64,000 bases of DNA. Origin: Megalobrama amblycephala. Taxonomy: Eukaryota > Chordata > Actinopteri > Cypriniformes > Xenocyprididae. This document shows positions 57,401 through 64,000 of the stretch, piece after piece (the first letter of the stretch is position 1; each line of letters starts with the position of its first letter). The DNA lies in contig NC_063062.1 in NCBI RefSeq assembly GCF_018812025.1, forward strand, positions 40,516,340-40,580,339, given 5' to 3'. The position numbers were made by a program, and so were the translations under genes. Under the pieces are notes generated by a model. The model did no database searches. It was not told the DNA's origin and worked only from the letters and a program-made list of their open reading frames with translations.

Positions 57401-58725
57401 AGCTAACATTACACACTGTTGGAGAGATTTATAAAGAATGAAGTTGTGTTTATGAATTATACAGACTGCAAGTGTTTAAAAATGAAAATAGCGACGGCTC
57501 TTGTCTCCGTGAATACAGTAAGAAACGGTGGTAACTTTAACCACATTTAACAGTACATTAGCAACATGCTAATGAAACATTTAGAAAGACAATTTACAAA
57601 TATCACTAAAAATATCATGATATCATGGATCATGTCAGTTATTATTGCTCCATCTGCCATTTTTCGCTATTGTTCTTGCTTGCTTACCTAGTCTGATGAT
57701 TCAGCTGTGCAGATCCAGACGTTAATACTGGCTGCCCTTGTCTAATGCCTTGAACATGGGCTGGCATATGCAAATATTGGGGGCGTACATATTAATGATC
57801 CCGACTGTTACGTAACAGTCGGTGTTATGTTGAGATTCGCCTGTTCTTCGGAGGTCTTTTAAACAAATGAGATTTATATAAGAAGGAGGAAACAATGGAG
57901 TTTGAGACTCACTGTATGTCATTTCCATGTACTGAACTCTTGTTATTCAACTATGCCGAGGTAAATTCAATTTTTAATTCTAGGGCACCTTTAAAACTTT
58001 TTTTTAACTATTACTTTGTAGAAATGTCAAGTCGATTAAGAAAAACTGTAACTAACAGTGAGCAATACATTAGCTTTTATTACTTTGTTCTTGTTATTTA
58101 ATATAACATAATTATTCATTGTTTGTTCATGTTCACATTGCATTAACTAATATTACCAGATACAACTTTGGATTTTAATAATGTTTTAGTAAATGTTGAG
58201 ATTAACATGGACTAAGATTATTAAATGCTGTAGAAGAATTAGTCATTGTTTTTTTCTCGAGCTGCTGTACAGACTAAACAAACTCTGTTACATTATTTCC
58301 TGTTATTTGAAACAGTCTGTATTGTAAAAAGAAAAGCACTTTATAAATAAAGGAAACTTGACTTGATCACTAGTTTATGTTACCTAATCAAAGCTTATTG
58401 TAAAGTTTCACCTAAATTTTAATAAAGTTGTTAAAACTCTTCAAATATTTGATAACAGCTCAGTGAAATCTTTATATAACAGTCAAACAAGTCTTATAGA
58501 TATATAAAAATATGTATAGATTTCACATTGCATCATATCGTTAGTCGTTTTGATTGATGCATCAATACTGATGTATCCTTATGAGTTTACAGCACTCTGA
58601 ATGAAACAGACTCAGACACTTTATGAATTACAGCAGCTTCTCCTTCCGTGTGTTTCAGGTGGCGATAATCTCCGGGAACTTCGAGCTGGCGGAGCTCATT
58701 AAGAAGCACAGAGACAGTGATGTTG
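45291..58725 (+). CDS. shank2: shank2, 5' coding part (exons 1-9 of an incomplete gene)
   Basis: This is the N-terminal half of a SHANK-family postsynaptic scaffold protein, which links glutamate-receptor complexes to the actin cytoskeleton beneath the synaptic membrane. Nine exons join in frame to 388 complete codons plus one base. In order they give a serine/acidic N-terminus (1-50), the SPN Ras-association-like domain (about 51-150), a linker, and about six ankyrin repeats (about 175-388). The start MPRSPTSSEEEMAQSFSD and the phrases KDVLNYGLFQP, NGGAHLDFRA, LLELGASPDY and GNFELAE match SHANK2 rather than SHANK1 or SHANK3 as I know those families. R57 and K67 sit where SHANK3 has the SPN residues that contact Ras/Rap. 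All introns are GT-AG. The frame exits in phase 1 at 58725, so the proline-rich, SH3, PDZ and SAM parts lie beyond the window. The a/b paralogue is undetermined. Confidence 0.93.
46891..48428 (+). mobile_element. TTAA-flanked element, 1538 bp, with an exon-like segment
   Basis: The ends AGGCAGGGTAGGTAAGAAAT and TTTTTTACCTACCCTGCCT are inverted and flanked by TTAA (46887-46890, 48429-48432), as for piggyBac- or Kolobok-like insertion. It holds an exon-like fragment (47194-47431) and a GC-rich block near 48150-48260. Confidence 0.8.
47194..47431 (+). pseudogene. exon-like fragment inside the TTAA element
   Basis: From ATG at 47194 a frame reads MAEKQQAKFTVPAYAVSEG then GKPGKKGRQ and stops. In the next frame a lysine/arginine-rich stretch runs into KTRVNIGVAFQRWRELRELK, GLKSDSLMALFLLDR and a donor AG|GTAAAT at 47431. 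A one-base slip between the halves explains the stop. I recall similar RVNIG-AF-RWR sequence as widespread in fish transposon-linked predicted proteins but cannot name the family. It is unrelated to shank2 and would be skipped or occasionally exonised. Confidence 0.5.
48765..48905. repeat. dispersed repeat, reverse copy of 18985-19145
   Basis: CATGTGAGTGACAGGTTGCC, the CGTCATCAGAGAAGAGAAGA stretch and GATATTCTGATTCAAGATTA match the 18985 copy in reverse complement, ending AATCATTTATA. It ends about 85 bp before shank2 exon 2. Confidence 0.75.
48990..49193 (+). CDS. shank2: shank2 coding exon 2 (residues 67-134, SPN domain)
   Basis: The acceptor CAACAG precedes AAATGC and the donor GAG|GTACAG follows. 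The length is 204 bases (68 codons), phase 0 at both ends. It encodes the main body of the SPN domain. KDVLNYGLFQP followed by GEFLDEESLIGEYP is the family signature. K67, the first codon, corresponds to a basic residue used for small-GTPase binding in SHANK3. The stretch after it reads CMSFIPS where mammalian SHANK2 has CIRFNPD, so an arginine and an acidic residue are lost near the proposed interface. The read-through ORF into intron 2 is spurious. Confidence 0.94.
49541..49612 (+). CDS. shank2: shank2 coding exon 3 (residues 135-158)
   Basis: This 72-base exon lies between the acceptor GCTTCAG and the donor AAG|GTGAGA, phase 0 at both ends. It encodes FRYKTRLYNQPSVDEKLIAK plus LHTK, which completes the SPN domain with the FRYK-R-Y...LAKLHTK pattern conserved across SHANK proteins. 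It is too short to stand out as an ORF. Its identity rests on the family match and on exact phase agreement with both neighbours. Confidence 0.93.
49952..50325 (-). repeat. AACGTT/GAATGTTC-rich dispersed repeat, copy 2
   Basis: AGAACGTTCTGGCAAGATTC, AATGTTATCTGGTCTTTGAT and CAGAACGTTCAGAGAACATTC are the reverse complement of the 39505-39872 copy. It lies in shank2 intron 3. Confidence 0.75.
50464..50572 (+). CDS. shank2: shank2 coding exon 4 (residues 159-194)
   Basis: The acceptor is CTCTCTCCAG and the donor is GGAG|GTACCA. The length of 109 bases leaves phase 1. It encodes the linker helix ASLRKFIDYIQHHQLEKFSK and the entry to the ankyrin region, MLDRGLDPNYQDNETG. The DRGLDPN phrase is a SHANK hallmark. 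The split codon is G|AG (Glu195), shared with exon 5. An ORF that continues past the donor into the intron is not coding. Confidence 0.93.
50874..51025 (+). CDS. shank2: shank2 coding exon 5 (residues 195-245, ankyrin repeats)
   Basis: The acceptor is a TG-rich tract ending TCATAG and the donor is AAG|GTACAC. The 152 bases restore phase 0 after exon 4 (109 + 152 = 87 codons). It encodes one whole ankyrin repeat (TPLTFAAQLENKLEFIKAL, about 196-226) and the start of the next (DGMTALHKAARTNNQPALK, 227-245). NGGAHLDFRA is nearly invariant in SHANK proteins. Confidence 0.94.
51026..51602 (+). other. shank2 intron 5, with retroposon-like tail
   Basis: This GT-AG intron contains a CTCF-like motif (ACCACCAGAGGGCACT, about 51080-51095) and, near 51395-51460, the tail GAAGCTGCTTTAAAACAA... 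ending in AATACAAATAAACTTCA. That tail resembles the 3' end of a common teleost interspersed repeat. The 113-residue ORF across it has no recognisable protein. Confidence 0.6.
51603..51770 (+). CDS. shank2: shank2 coding exon 6 (residues 246-301, ankyrin repeats)
   Basis: The acceptor CTCTTCAG comes right before ACGCTGCTGGAG and the donor is CAG|GTGAAC. It is 168 bases, phase 0 at both ends. It encodes the second half of one ankyrin repeat (TLLELGASPDYRDG), a full repeat (RGLTALYHTVMVDGD through HASVCCQDE, 260-293) and the start of the next (NGWHEIHQ). It is notably GC-rich against its AT-rich introns, as expected for fish coding DNA. Confidence 0.94.
51971..52087 (+). CDS. shank2: shank2 coding exon 7 (residues 302-340, ankyrin repeats)
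   Basis: The acceptor is TTTCTAACAG and the donor CAG|GTGTGT. It is 117 bases (39 codons), phase 0. It encodes ACRHGHVQHLEHLLFYGADM and SAQNASGNTALHICALYNQ, the end of one ankyrin repeat and the helix pair of the next. One substitution is visible against mammals: Ser322 where they have Gly in the GAQNASG stretch. Confidence 0.94.
52513..53451 (-). mobile_element. palindromic CAGTACAGTCCAAAAGTTTGG element, copy 2 (939 bp, inverted)
   Basis: The ends and TA flanks (52511-52512, 53452-53453) are the same as in copy 1 at 27770-28708. The asymmetric centre runs in the opposite sense (GAAAACAGTTGTGTAC before the ACTACCGTTCAAAAGTTTGG block). It fills much of shank2 intron 7. Confidence 0.88.
53454..54134. 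other. remainder of shank2 intron 7
   Basis: It contains a CTCF-like GTAGGTGGCGCTTATGC near 53771 and an AT-rich run. The ORFs here (up to 110 codons, minus strand) show no recognisable protein. Confidence 0.5.
54135..54212 (+). CDS. shank2: shank2 coding exon 8 (residues 341-366, ankyrin repeat)
   Basis: The acceptor is CTCCCGCAG and the donor is CAG|GTAACG. It is 78 bases (26 codons), phase 0. It encodes EKCAQMLLVRGADKELKNHN followed by SQSPFQ, corresponding to SHANK2 residues that read DSCARVLLFRG...ELKNYNSQTPFQ in mammals. Intron 7 before it (about 2 kb) carries a palindromic transposon. Intron 8 after it is about 4.4 kb. Confidence 0.92.
54213..57030 (+). other. shank2 intron 8, proximal part: unassigned
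   Basis: Non-coding sequence. It includes a GC-box-like stretch (about 54860-54970, with GGGGCGGGG) that resembles part of the repeat at 18985-19200, a (TG)n run at 55232-55253, and a fragment of a GTTAACGCTTTA-type repeat near 55834. No exon was recognised. Confidence 0.6.
55232..55253. repeat. short (TG)n microsatellite
   Basis: An uninterrupted TG run in shank2 intron 8. Confidence 0.9.
57035..57990. mobile_element. TTAA-flanked AGGTGCC element, 956 bp
   Basis: The ends AGGTGCCGTAGAAC and ...AATTCTAGGGCACCT are inverted, with TTAA at 57031-57034 and 57991-57994. The interior holds a GC-rich block (CCCGCCCCCGGAGCTCGCGC) and a palindromic GACTGTTACGTAACAGTC at about 57802. It resembles a high-copy cyprinid repeat, from memory. 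The ORFs inside do not look like a transposase. Confidence 0.8.
57995..58658. other. end of shank2 intron 8
   Basis: AT-rich. A retroposon-like tail (GAAACAGTCTGTATTGTAAA...ACTTTATAAATAAAG) lies at about 58308-58355. No other feature. Confidence 0.5.
58659..58725 (+). CDS. shank2: shank2 coding exon 9 (residues 367-388, last ankyrin helix)
   Basis: The acceptor is GTGTTTCAG and the donor is GTTG|GTAAGT. It is 67 bases and leaves phase 1. It encodes VAIISGNFELAELIKKHRDS plus DV, the capping ankyrin repeat. Family knowledge predicts that the next exon continues with a Val-Pro-Phe-Arg-Glu stretch. No such sequence was seen between here and the window end, so intron 9 exceeds 5.2 kb. Confidence 0.92.
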
Positions 58726-59239
58726 GTAAGTGACTGTAAGAGCCCGTATCAGATGCTCTATAGACAGCAGTGTGTGCTGCACATATATAGGGCATGTCTT
58801 AATGTGAAAGAAACGGCTGGACTAATCCCAGGAACTGCAGGATTAAGACTGATGACCGGCCAAAGCTGCACTGAAGATATTTTCCTCTGCAAATGCTCTT
58901 GTTTTCTGAGTGGATGATGTTGGACACAAACAAAACGCACAGGTCTGGAGATGTTCAGTGTCACCTAAACATACCGTACGTCTACACTGAGAACACATAA
59001 TGTGTGTATTTCTTTATGAAATATGATTCAGCACTCTTAAAAATAAAGGTTCTTTGTTATAGTTCCATAATGAATCTTTAACATCCACAGAACAACGAAC
59101 GTTTCTTTAGATTATTAAAATGGTTCTTCTATGGCATCGCTGCGAAAACCTGCTTTTGAAACTTTTATTTTTAAGATATTTACAACATGCTTCCATTGGT
59201 TTAGTTAATTAGTTAGCATGAACTAACAATGAAAAACAG

Positions 59240-60513
59240 GGTAACACTTTATTTAAAGCCTTTATATATAATTTAATGTTTTATTTAATGCATTAATTAT
59301 GCCTTGTAATGCACTGTATGATCTCATGAATAATTATAACCACAGTTATAATGCATTATAATATTTGTTACACCTTCATGAAGTCTAATGCATTAAAAGA
59401 CATGAAAAAACAGATCAACAAGGAATCTGCAAATTTTATAATGCATTTTTAAACTTTCGTTACAATTATTTGTGAAAAGATATAATGCATTATAACATAT
59501 ATGATACCTTGGTAACACTTTATAATAACTGCACACTATGAAGCATTAGTTAAGCATTAGTTAATAGTTATTTCATCACTTATAAAGCATTAATAGACAT
59601 TAGTAAGTAGTTTATAAATACAGCTATAAATGCTTTATTCTTGATTTATAAGCATATCTATAATGTGTTTAATAATTGTATTTTCATACTTTATTAATAA
59701 TCAATTTATCATTTCTAAATTAAGTATTACATTATTTACAAACCAGTTATTTAGGAGTTGTCAGTAGTTCATTTAGTAAGTGTAAGTAAATGATTAATAA
59801 ACTATTTAAACATTCATTTATACATCTTATTATTTAGACACATAGTAATAGTTACTTAGTGTGTAAGTAAATGTTTTATTAACACATATTCCTACTGTAA
59901 TTCATGATTATTCAGGTAGTTATAAAACATTTAAAAGTGTTTAGTTAACTATTGTTGTGAGCTCATCTAAAGTGACGACTATTTATGCTTTTATAAATGA
60001 GATTTAAAGGTTCAGTGATCTTCTGCACTGCTGTTCTCTAATGTTTTAAAGTTAGTACCGAGGTAGTTTTGACACTAGGAATATGTTAATAAAGCATTTA
60101 TTAACACACTGAGTAACTAATACTATATGTCTAAATAATAAGATGCATAAATGTGCATTTAAATATTTTATTAATCATTTACTTACACTTCCTAAATGAT
60201 CTTATGAACCACTGACAACTCCTAAATAACTGGTTTGTGAATAATGTAATACTTAATTTAGAAATGATAAATTGATCATTAATAAAGTATGAAAATACAA
60301 TGATTAAACTCATTATAGATATGCTTATAAATCAAGAACAAAGCATTTATAGCTGTATTTATAAATGGCTTACTAATGTCTATTAATGCTTTATAAATGA
60401 TGAATTAACTATTTACTAATGCTTAACTAATGCTTCATAGCGTGAGTTATTCTAAAGTGTTACCGATACCTTTATAATGCATCATACATAAAGGCTTTAA
60501 GTAAAGTGTTACC
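59240..60513. mobile_element. middle layer of the nest: GGTAACAC-ended MITE
   Basis: The left end GGTAACACTTTATTTAAAGCC with TTTATATATAATTTAATG pairs with the right end ATACATAAAGGCTTTAAGTAAAGTGTTACC. It is split by the innermost element at 59511-60464. Because it sits next to A-runs, its own target duplication cannot be read. Confidence 0.75.
59511..60464. mobile_element. innermost layer: palindromic hAT-like MITE, 954 bp, 8-bp target duplication
   Basis: The element begins GGTAACACTTTATAATAACT and ends AGTTATTCTAAAGTGTTACC. The arms of several hundred bp pair (for example TTTATAAGCATATCTATAAT). The octamer GATACCTT occurs immediately before (59503-59510) and after (60465-60472), the duplication length of hAT transposons. 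There is no coding capacity. Confidence 0.88.
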
Positions 60514-60730
60514 AAAAAAAAAAGCATTTATTAATCTTAGTTAATGCTAATGTCAACATTTACTAATGCATTATTAAAATCAAAAGTTGTATCTGTTAAT
60601 ATCATGTAAAGGCCCTGAACTGACACTAACAATCATCATTAATACACACTGTAACAGATGCACTGCTCCTGTTAATGTTAGTTAATGCATTAACTATGTT
60701 AACACTTTCTGTAAAGTGTTTTTTATTCAT

Positions 60731-62948
60731 ATGTGTAATATAGGCAGGCTGGACTCTATCAAAAGAGGGTTGGGCTTTTCCAAAGGAAAAATCAAACAAG
60801 CAATGCTGCTCTATATGTTGACTTGACTTAAAGAGAATTGTCTTTTTAGTACGCTTTTTTTATAAAAGCAAAAAAAAAAAAAAAAAAAAGTTCAGTGAGA
60901 GCTGGATTATACCGGAGCCGTTCACATAAATAAATCAATCAAAAGGAACAGAAATAAATATCTGAGGAGGCATAATCCGTGATTGTTTCCCGGAGCGGCA
61001 CACAGCTGTCCTGCAGACTAAATGAAAAAAGCTGCAAGTGGCGACAGCAGCATTGAGGGATTATGAACTCATCATCTTCCAGCAGCGCAGCGGCGTCCAC
61101 TGCCTCCACACAGCAGCATCTCCGCATCCACCCGCCGCCTCCGCTCATGGATTGGGATGGGATTTTGTAGTGTCTGGAAACCTCTTGGCCATGGGTTCTG
61201 CCTGCTGCACCGCAGAGAGAGGTGTGTTGATTTACGCTGCTTTCATCCCTATAGCAGGAGCTTCCTCCAGGTGTTTGTTCGTGTGTTGTCTTGAAATGAT
61301 CTGCAGATTGCTGAGATGACGGAAATGAGTTCAGTTTTAATCTGTTGCATTCAACACACTCCGTTCGCAGCAGAAAGCAATGGGAAACACAAATGACTAA
61401 CAGCCAGTGAACTGTTTTCAGTGAAAATCATCTCTTTTTTTTTAGCAGAAAGATGATTGAGTTTAATAAAGCCTGACTGTGTTTGCTCAGAGATCATCTG
61501 CACCGTCCATAATCATTTGCAAGAGTCATAAATAGTTTGTGGTACACTTTACAGTAATGATGCATTAGTTAATGCATTAACTAACAATGATCAATGCATT
61601 TGTTACAGTATTTATTAATCTTTGCTAAAAATAATTCATGAATTTTAGCTCAGCTCATTTAAATAATATTAACACACTTGAAAAAGTAAACTAAGGGATT
61701 ATTCTTAATTTTTCTGTAATTTAATTACTTCTGATGTAATTGCATTAAATACTGTATATAAAACATTATATTCTATATAAAACGACAGTGGAACATCAAT
61801 ATTTAATGTCTAATGTTAAAATGTATGTTTTTATGTATTTATGCAATTATATATTATTTATTTGAATGAATTAATAGAGCAGTTTCATGTCTATCCTTTA
61901 GTCATTAGTAATAAATATTCCAATACTTTTTAGAGAGAGTAATTTAATCTAATTACACTGATGAAGATGTAATTAGTTGATAGTACTTGATTACTTTTTT
62001 AGAGTAACTTAGCCAACACTGGTAAATGTTGAAATTAACATGAACTAATCTTTATATATATATACAATACAAGCTGTCCTGAAACCATGTCCTGCACAGG
62101 TGGTAGTTTCTGTCATTTTGGTTATTATAATGTCCGAGTATGAAACATTTTACTGTTTGATATTGTGTCTGATCCGAACACTTCCAGAAGAGAAGCTGGA
62201 TGTTTATATAACGTGAGACATGGAAACACACGTGACGCTCCCGTATGAACTTGTGAAACGAGACTTAGACACGCTTCTTCGGCTTTCTAACAACTTGCAC
62301 TTTTTAATATCGTTCTTCTCTCAGACCATCCTCAAAATAAAGCAATGTGAATTTCTCAAAGACAATTTCCAACAAAATCCAGTTTTAATTTTTCATGTTT
62401 ATTGTCAAATATTGCCTGGTGAAATATTACAGCTGTGTTTTTCTGGAGAGATTGATCGCTGGTCTCCTGTTTGAGATGTGGAAAGACTCGTCTCTTATAT
62501 AATATTAGGATGTTTAACTCTGTTGACTGTAGTTCAGTCATTGTACGCTTGGCCAGAGGATTTTCACCAGATTTTCATTGATCCCAGTTCTGATCCTGTG
62601 TTCTTGAGAAAACACTGATTGCTCCAACCATTGCGTAATGCACAGATTTCCCTCAAAATCCTGTTGCTCCGTGAGAAAGGATTGAAACGCGGGAGCGTGT
62701 GTGTTTGCTGTAGCCGCAGCTGTTTGTCTGATTCCAGTATGAACTACAGTCGTGTTTTATGCTCAGTTGAATCCACACGTCCTTTCTCTGGTTCCTGATT
62801 CGCTATTGGCTACAAAATACAAGAAGAAAAGACAAACATACTTTCAGAAAGAGGCAAAGACTCTTGTGTCATGTGTAATGTGTGCATGTGTCTAGTAAAG
62901 GACATTGGTTCTGTTTAGGGACATTATAAATCACTTTACATTTGTTAA
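60731..62948. other. shank2 intron 9, middle part: mostly unassigned
   Basis: A poly-A tract at about 60870-60889. A GC-richer block at 60960-61270 has an ORF (61038-61319) that does not match any SHANK exon. A diverged ACACTTTACAGTAATGATGC repeat begins at about 61549 and a GTTACTTTTTT/GCCAACACTGG fragment ends at about 62023. No exon was recognised. Confidence 0.45.
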
Positions 62949-63022
62949 AGGGTTAGTTCACCCAAAGATGAAATGTCTGTCATTTATTACTCACCCTCAC
63001 GTCGTTCCACACCTGTAAGACC
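62949..63022 (+). mobile_element. fragment of the AGGGTTAGTTCACCC family
   Basis: TTAA (62945-62948) is followed by AGGGTTAGTTCACCCAAAGA and CTCACCCTCACGTCGTTCCA. It is truncated after about 75 bp. Confidence 0.6.
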
Positions 63023-63641
63023 TCATGACCTCTAATCCAAACATTAGCTGTTAAAGACATAATTATTAATAACTAACTGGTACAACAAACAAGTGTCACT
63101 GGAATTATTTTATACTTGATTATTTATAAATCATGTTTATAATGCATTATGACTATGTGCATTGAAAAAGCAAATGCATGGCTTATAAATACATATAAGT
63201 ACGTCTATACTGAAAACACATAATGTGTGTATTTCAGTATAAAAAAATAATATAAATGCAACTATAACTGTTCTTATAATGCAATATAGGTCTTAATGAG
63301 TCTTTATACATATATTTATAGTATAGTAATACTTACTTATAAATAAGTATAAATTGGGCTTTAATTCATTATAAGCATGGTCTTCATAAAAAAGTTCCTT
63401 ATGCAACATATAGATGGATTGATTTGCCTGTAAACATGAATGATTTGCCTTTTTTTTTTTTTTTTTGTGCTTTTTTTGCCCAAATTGCAGAGAATGAGAA
63501 GCAGTGTTGAATTTGGCCACAGCAGCACAAAATAATCATTTGCAAACTTCTCTATCTTTTATTCAAAGTAAACTTGGTGTGATCAGATTCAGAAACGCTC
63601 TCTATCCTCAGGCAATCACACACTGATACTCAAAAACTAAT
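63023..63641. other. unassigned AT-rich sequence in shank2 intron 9
   Basis: Contains ATTATAAATCATG/TTATAATGCATTA-type sequence like the MITE interiors nearby, and a poly-T tract at about 63450-63466. No gene was recognised. Confidence 0.45.
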
Positions 63642-63645
63642 TTAA

Positions 63646-64000
63646 AGGGTTAGTTCACCCAAAAGTGAAAATTCTGTCACTAATTACTCTCCCTCATGTT
63701 GTTCCACACCCGTAATACCTTCGTTCATCTTCAGAACACAAATTAAGATATTTTTGATGAAATCCGAGAGACTTGTCCATAGACAGCAATATAATCAACA
63801 CTTTCAAGGTCCAGAAAGGAACTAAAGACATTGTTAAAACAGTCATGTGACTGCAGTGGTTCAACCTTAATGTTATGAAGAGACGAGAATACTTTTTGTG
63901 CACCAAAAAAACAAAATAACTTTTCAACAATATCTGTATGGGCCGATTTCAAATCACTGCTTCATGAAGCTTCTGAACGTTATGAATCTTGTTTTGAATC
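63646..64000 (+). mobile_element. AGGGTTAGTTCACCC element, left arm, cut by the window end
   Basis: TTAA (63642-63645) then AGGGTTAGTTCACCCAAAAG. The next 280 bp are nearly identical to the arms of the 25874-26664 copy. The rest lies outside the window. Minus-strand ORFs here are part of the repeat. Confidence 0.85.

Larger units (their letters stand above)
59165..60730. mobile_element. outermost layer of a three-level nest (AACATGAACTAACAATGAA-type MITE)
   Basis: TTAGTTAGCATGAACTAACAATGAAAAAC is interrupted at about 59239 and resumes after 60513 with AAGCATTTATTAATCTTAGTTAATGC, the same order as the uninterrupted sequence near 2920-2980. The left and right limits are approximate. Confidence 0.65.

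Noticed and set aside
61038..61319. ORF considered as shank2 exon 10
   Set aside because: It has none of the VPFREAP/NRRRRPP-type sequence expected after the ankyrin repeats, and the phase does not fit.
1..64000. tRNA, rRNA or snRNA genes and retroviral elements
   Set aside because: No cloverleaf with both internal promoter boxes, no rRNA-like stretch, and no reverse transcriptase, gag or LTR pair was recognised by eye. A covariance-model scan would be decisive.

Overview
The window is vertebrate nuclear DNA, most likely from a cyprinid teleost (carp, goldfish or barb type). I infer this from a multi-exon shank2 gene with GT-AG introns, and from a dense load of fish-style DNA transposons: Tc1 elements, palindromic MITEs, TTAA-flanked and hAT-like elements, and long (TG)n/(TA)n runs. 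Nothing prokaryotic or viral was seen. The species, and whether this is the shank2a or shank2b paralogue, cannot be decided from the sequence.

The only clear host gene is the 5' coding part of shank2, a postsynaptic-density scaffold, on the + strand from 45291 to 58725. Nine coding exons with good splice sites and compatible phases give 388 complete codons: the acidic N-terminus, the SPN (Ras-association-like) domain and the ankyrin repeats. The reading frame leaves the window after exon 9 in phase 1, so the proline-rich, SH3, PDZ and SAM parts lie beyond 64000. The first coding exon has a splice acceptor 6 bases before the ATG, so at least one non-coding leader exon must lie upstream. A candidate ends at 44566.

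Positions 1-44 kb hold no host exon I can support and are probably intergenic DNA or the long 5' intron of shank2. They are built mainly of repeats. These include a (TA)n hairpin and a large inverted repeat (0.7-3 kb), nested MITEs (4.7-6.1 kb), a palindromic element (11.1-12.0 kb), a 2.2 kb 21-bp minisatellite enclosed by inverted repeats (13.05-15.36 kb), and a TTAA element (15.4 kb). Further on are a GGGTTAAAA-type MITE (21.6-22.1 kb), a 113/97-bp tandem array (23.1-24.5 kb), and palindromic elements at 25.9 and 27.8 kb. The last part holds a cluster of GGTAACAC-ended repeats (28.8-29.3 kb), a rearranged Tc1 element (31.0-32.8 kb), five 92-bp repeats with a GAGGGCGC core (36.2-36.7 kb) and a structurally complete Tc1-like transposon with an unbroken DD34E transposase (40.1-41.7 kb).

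The shank2 introns carry the same families. Intron 1 holds a palindromic MITE invaded by a TTAA element with an exon-like fragment. Intron 7 holds an inverted near-copy of the 27.8 kb palindrome. Intron 8 holds a TTAA element, and intron 9 a three-layer nest whose innermost member has a perfect 8-bp target duplication.

I found no convincing new multi-gene system. The most unusual structures are the minisatellite with a 147-bp higher-order period inside a transposon-like frame, the nested elements with readable target duplications, the head-to-head Tc1 recombinant, the intact Tc1 transposase and the tandem array of CTCF-like motifs.
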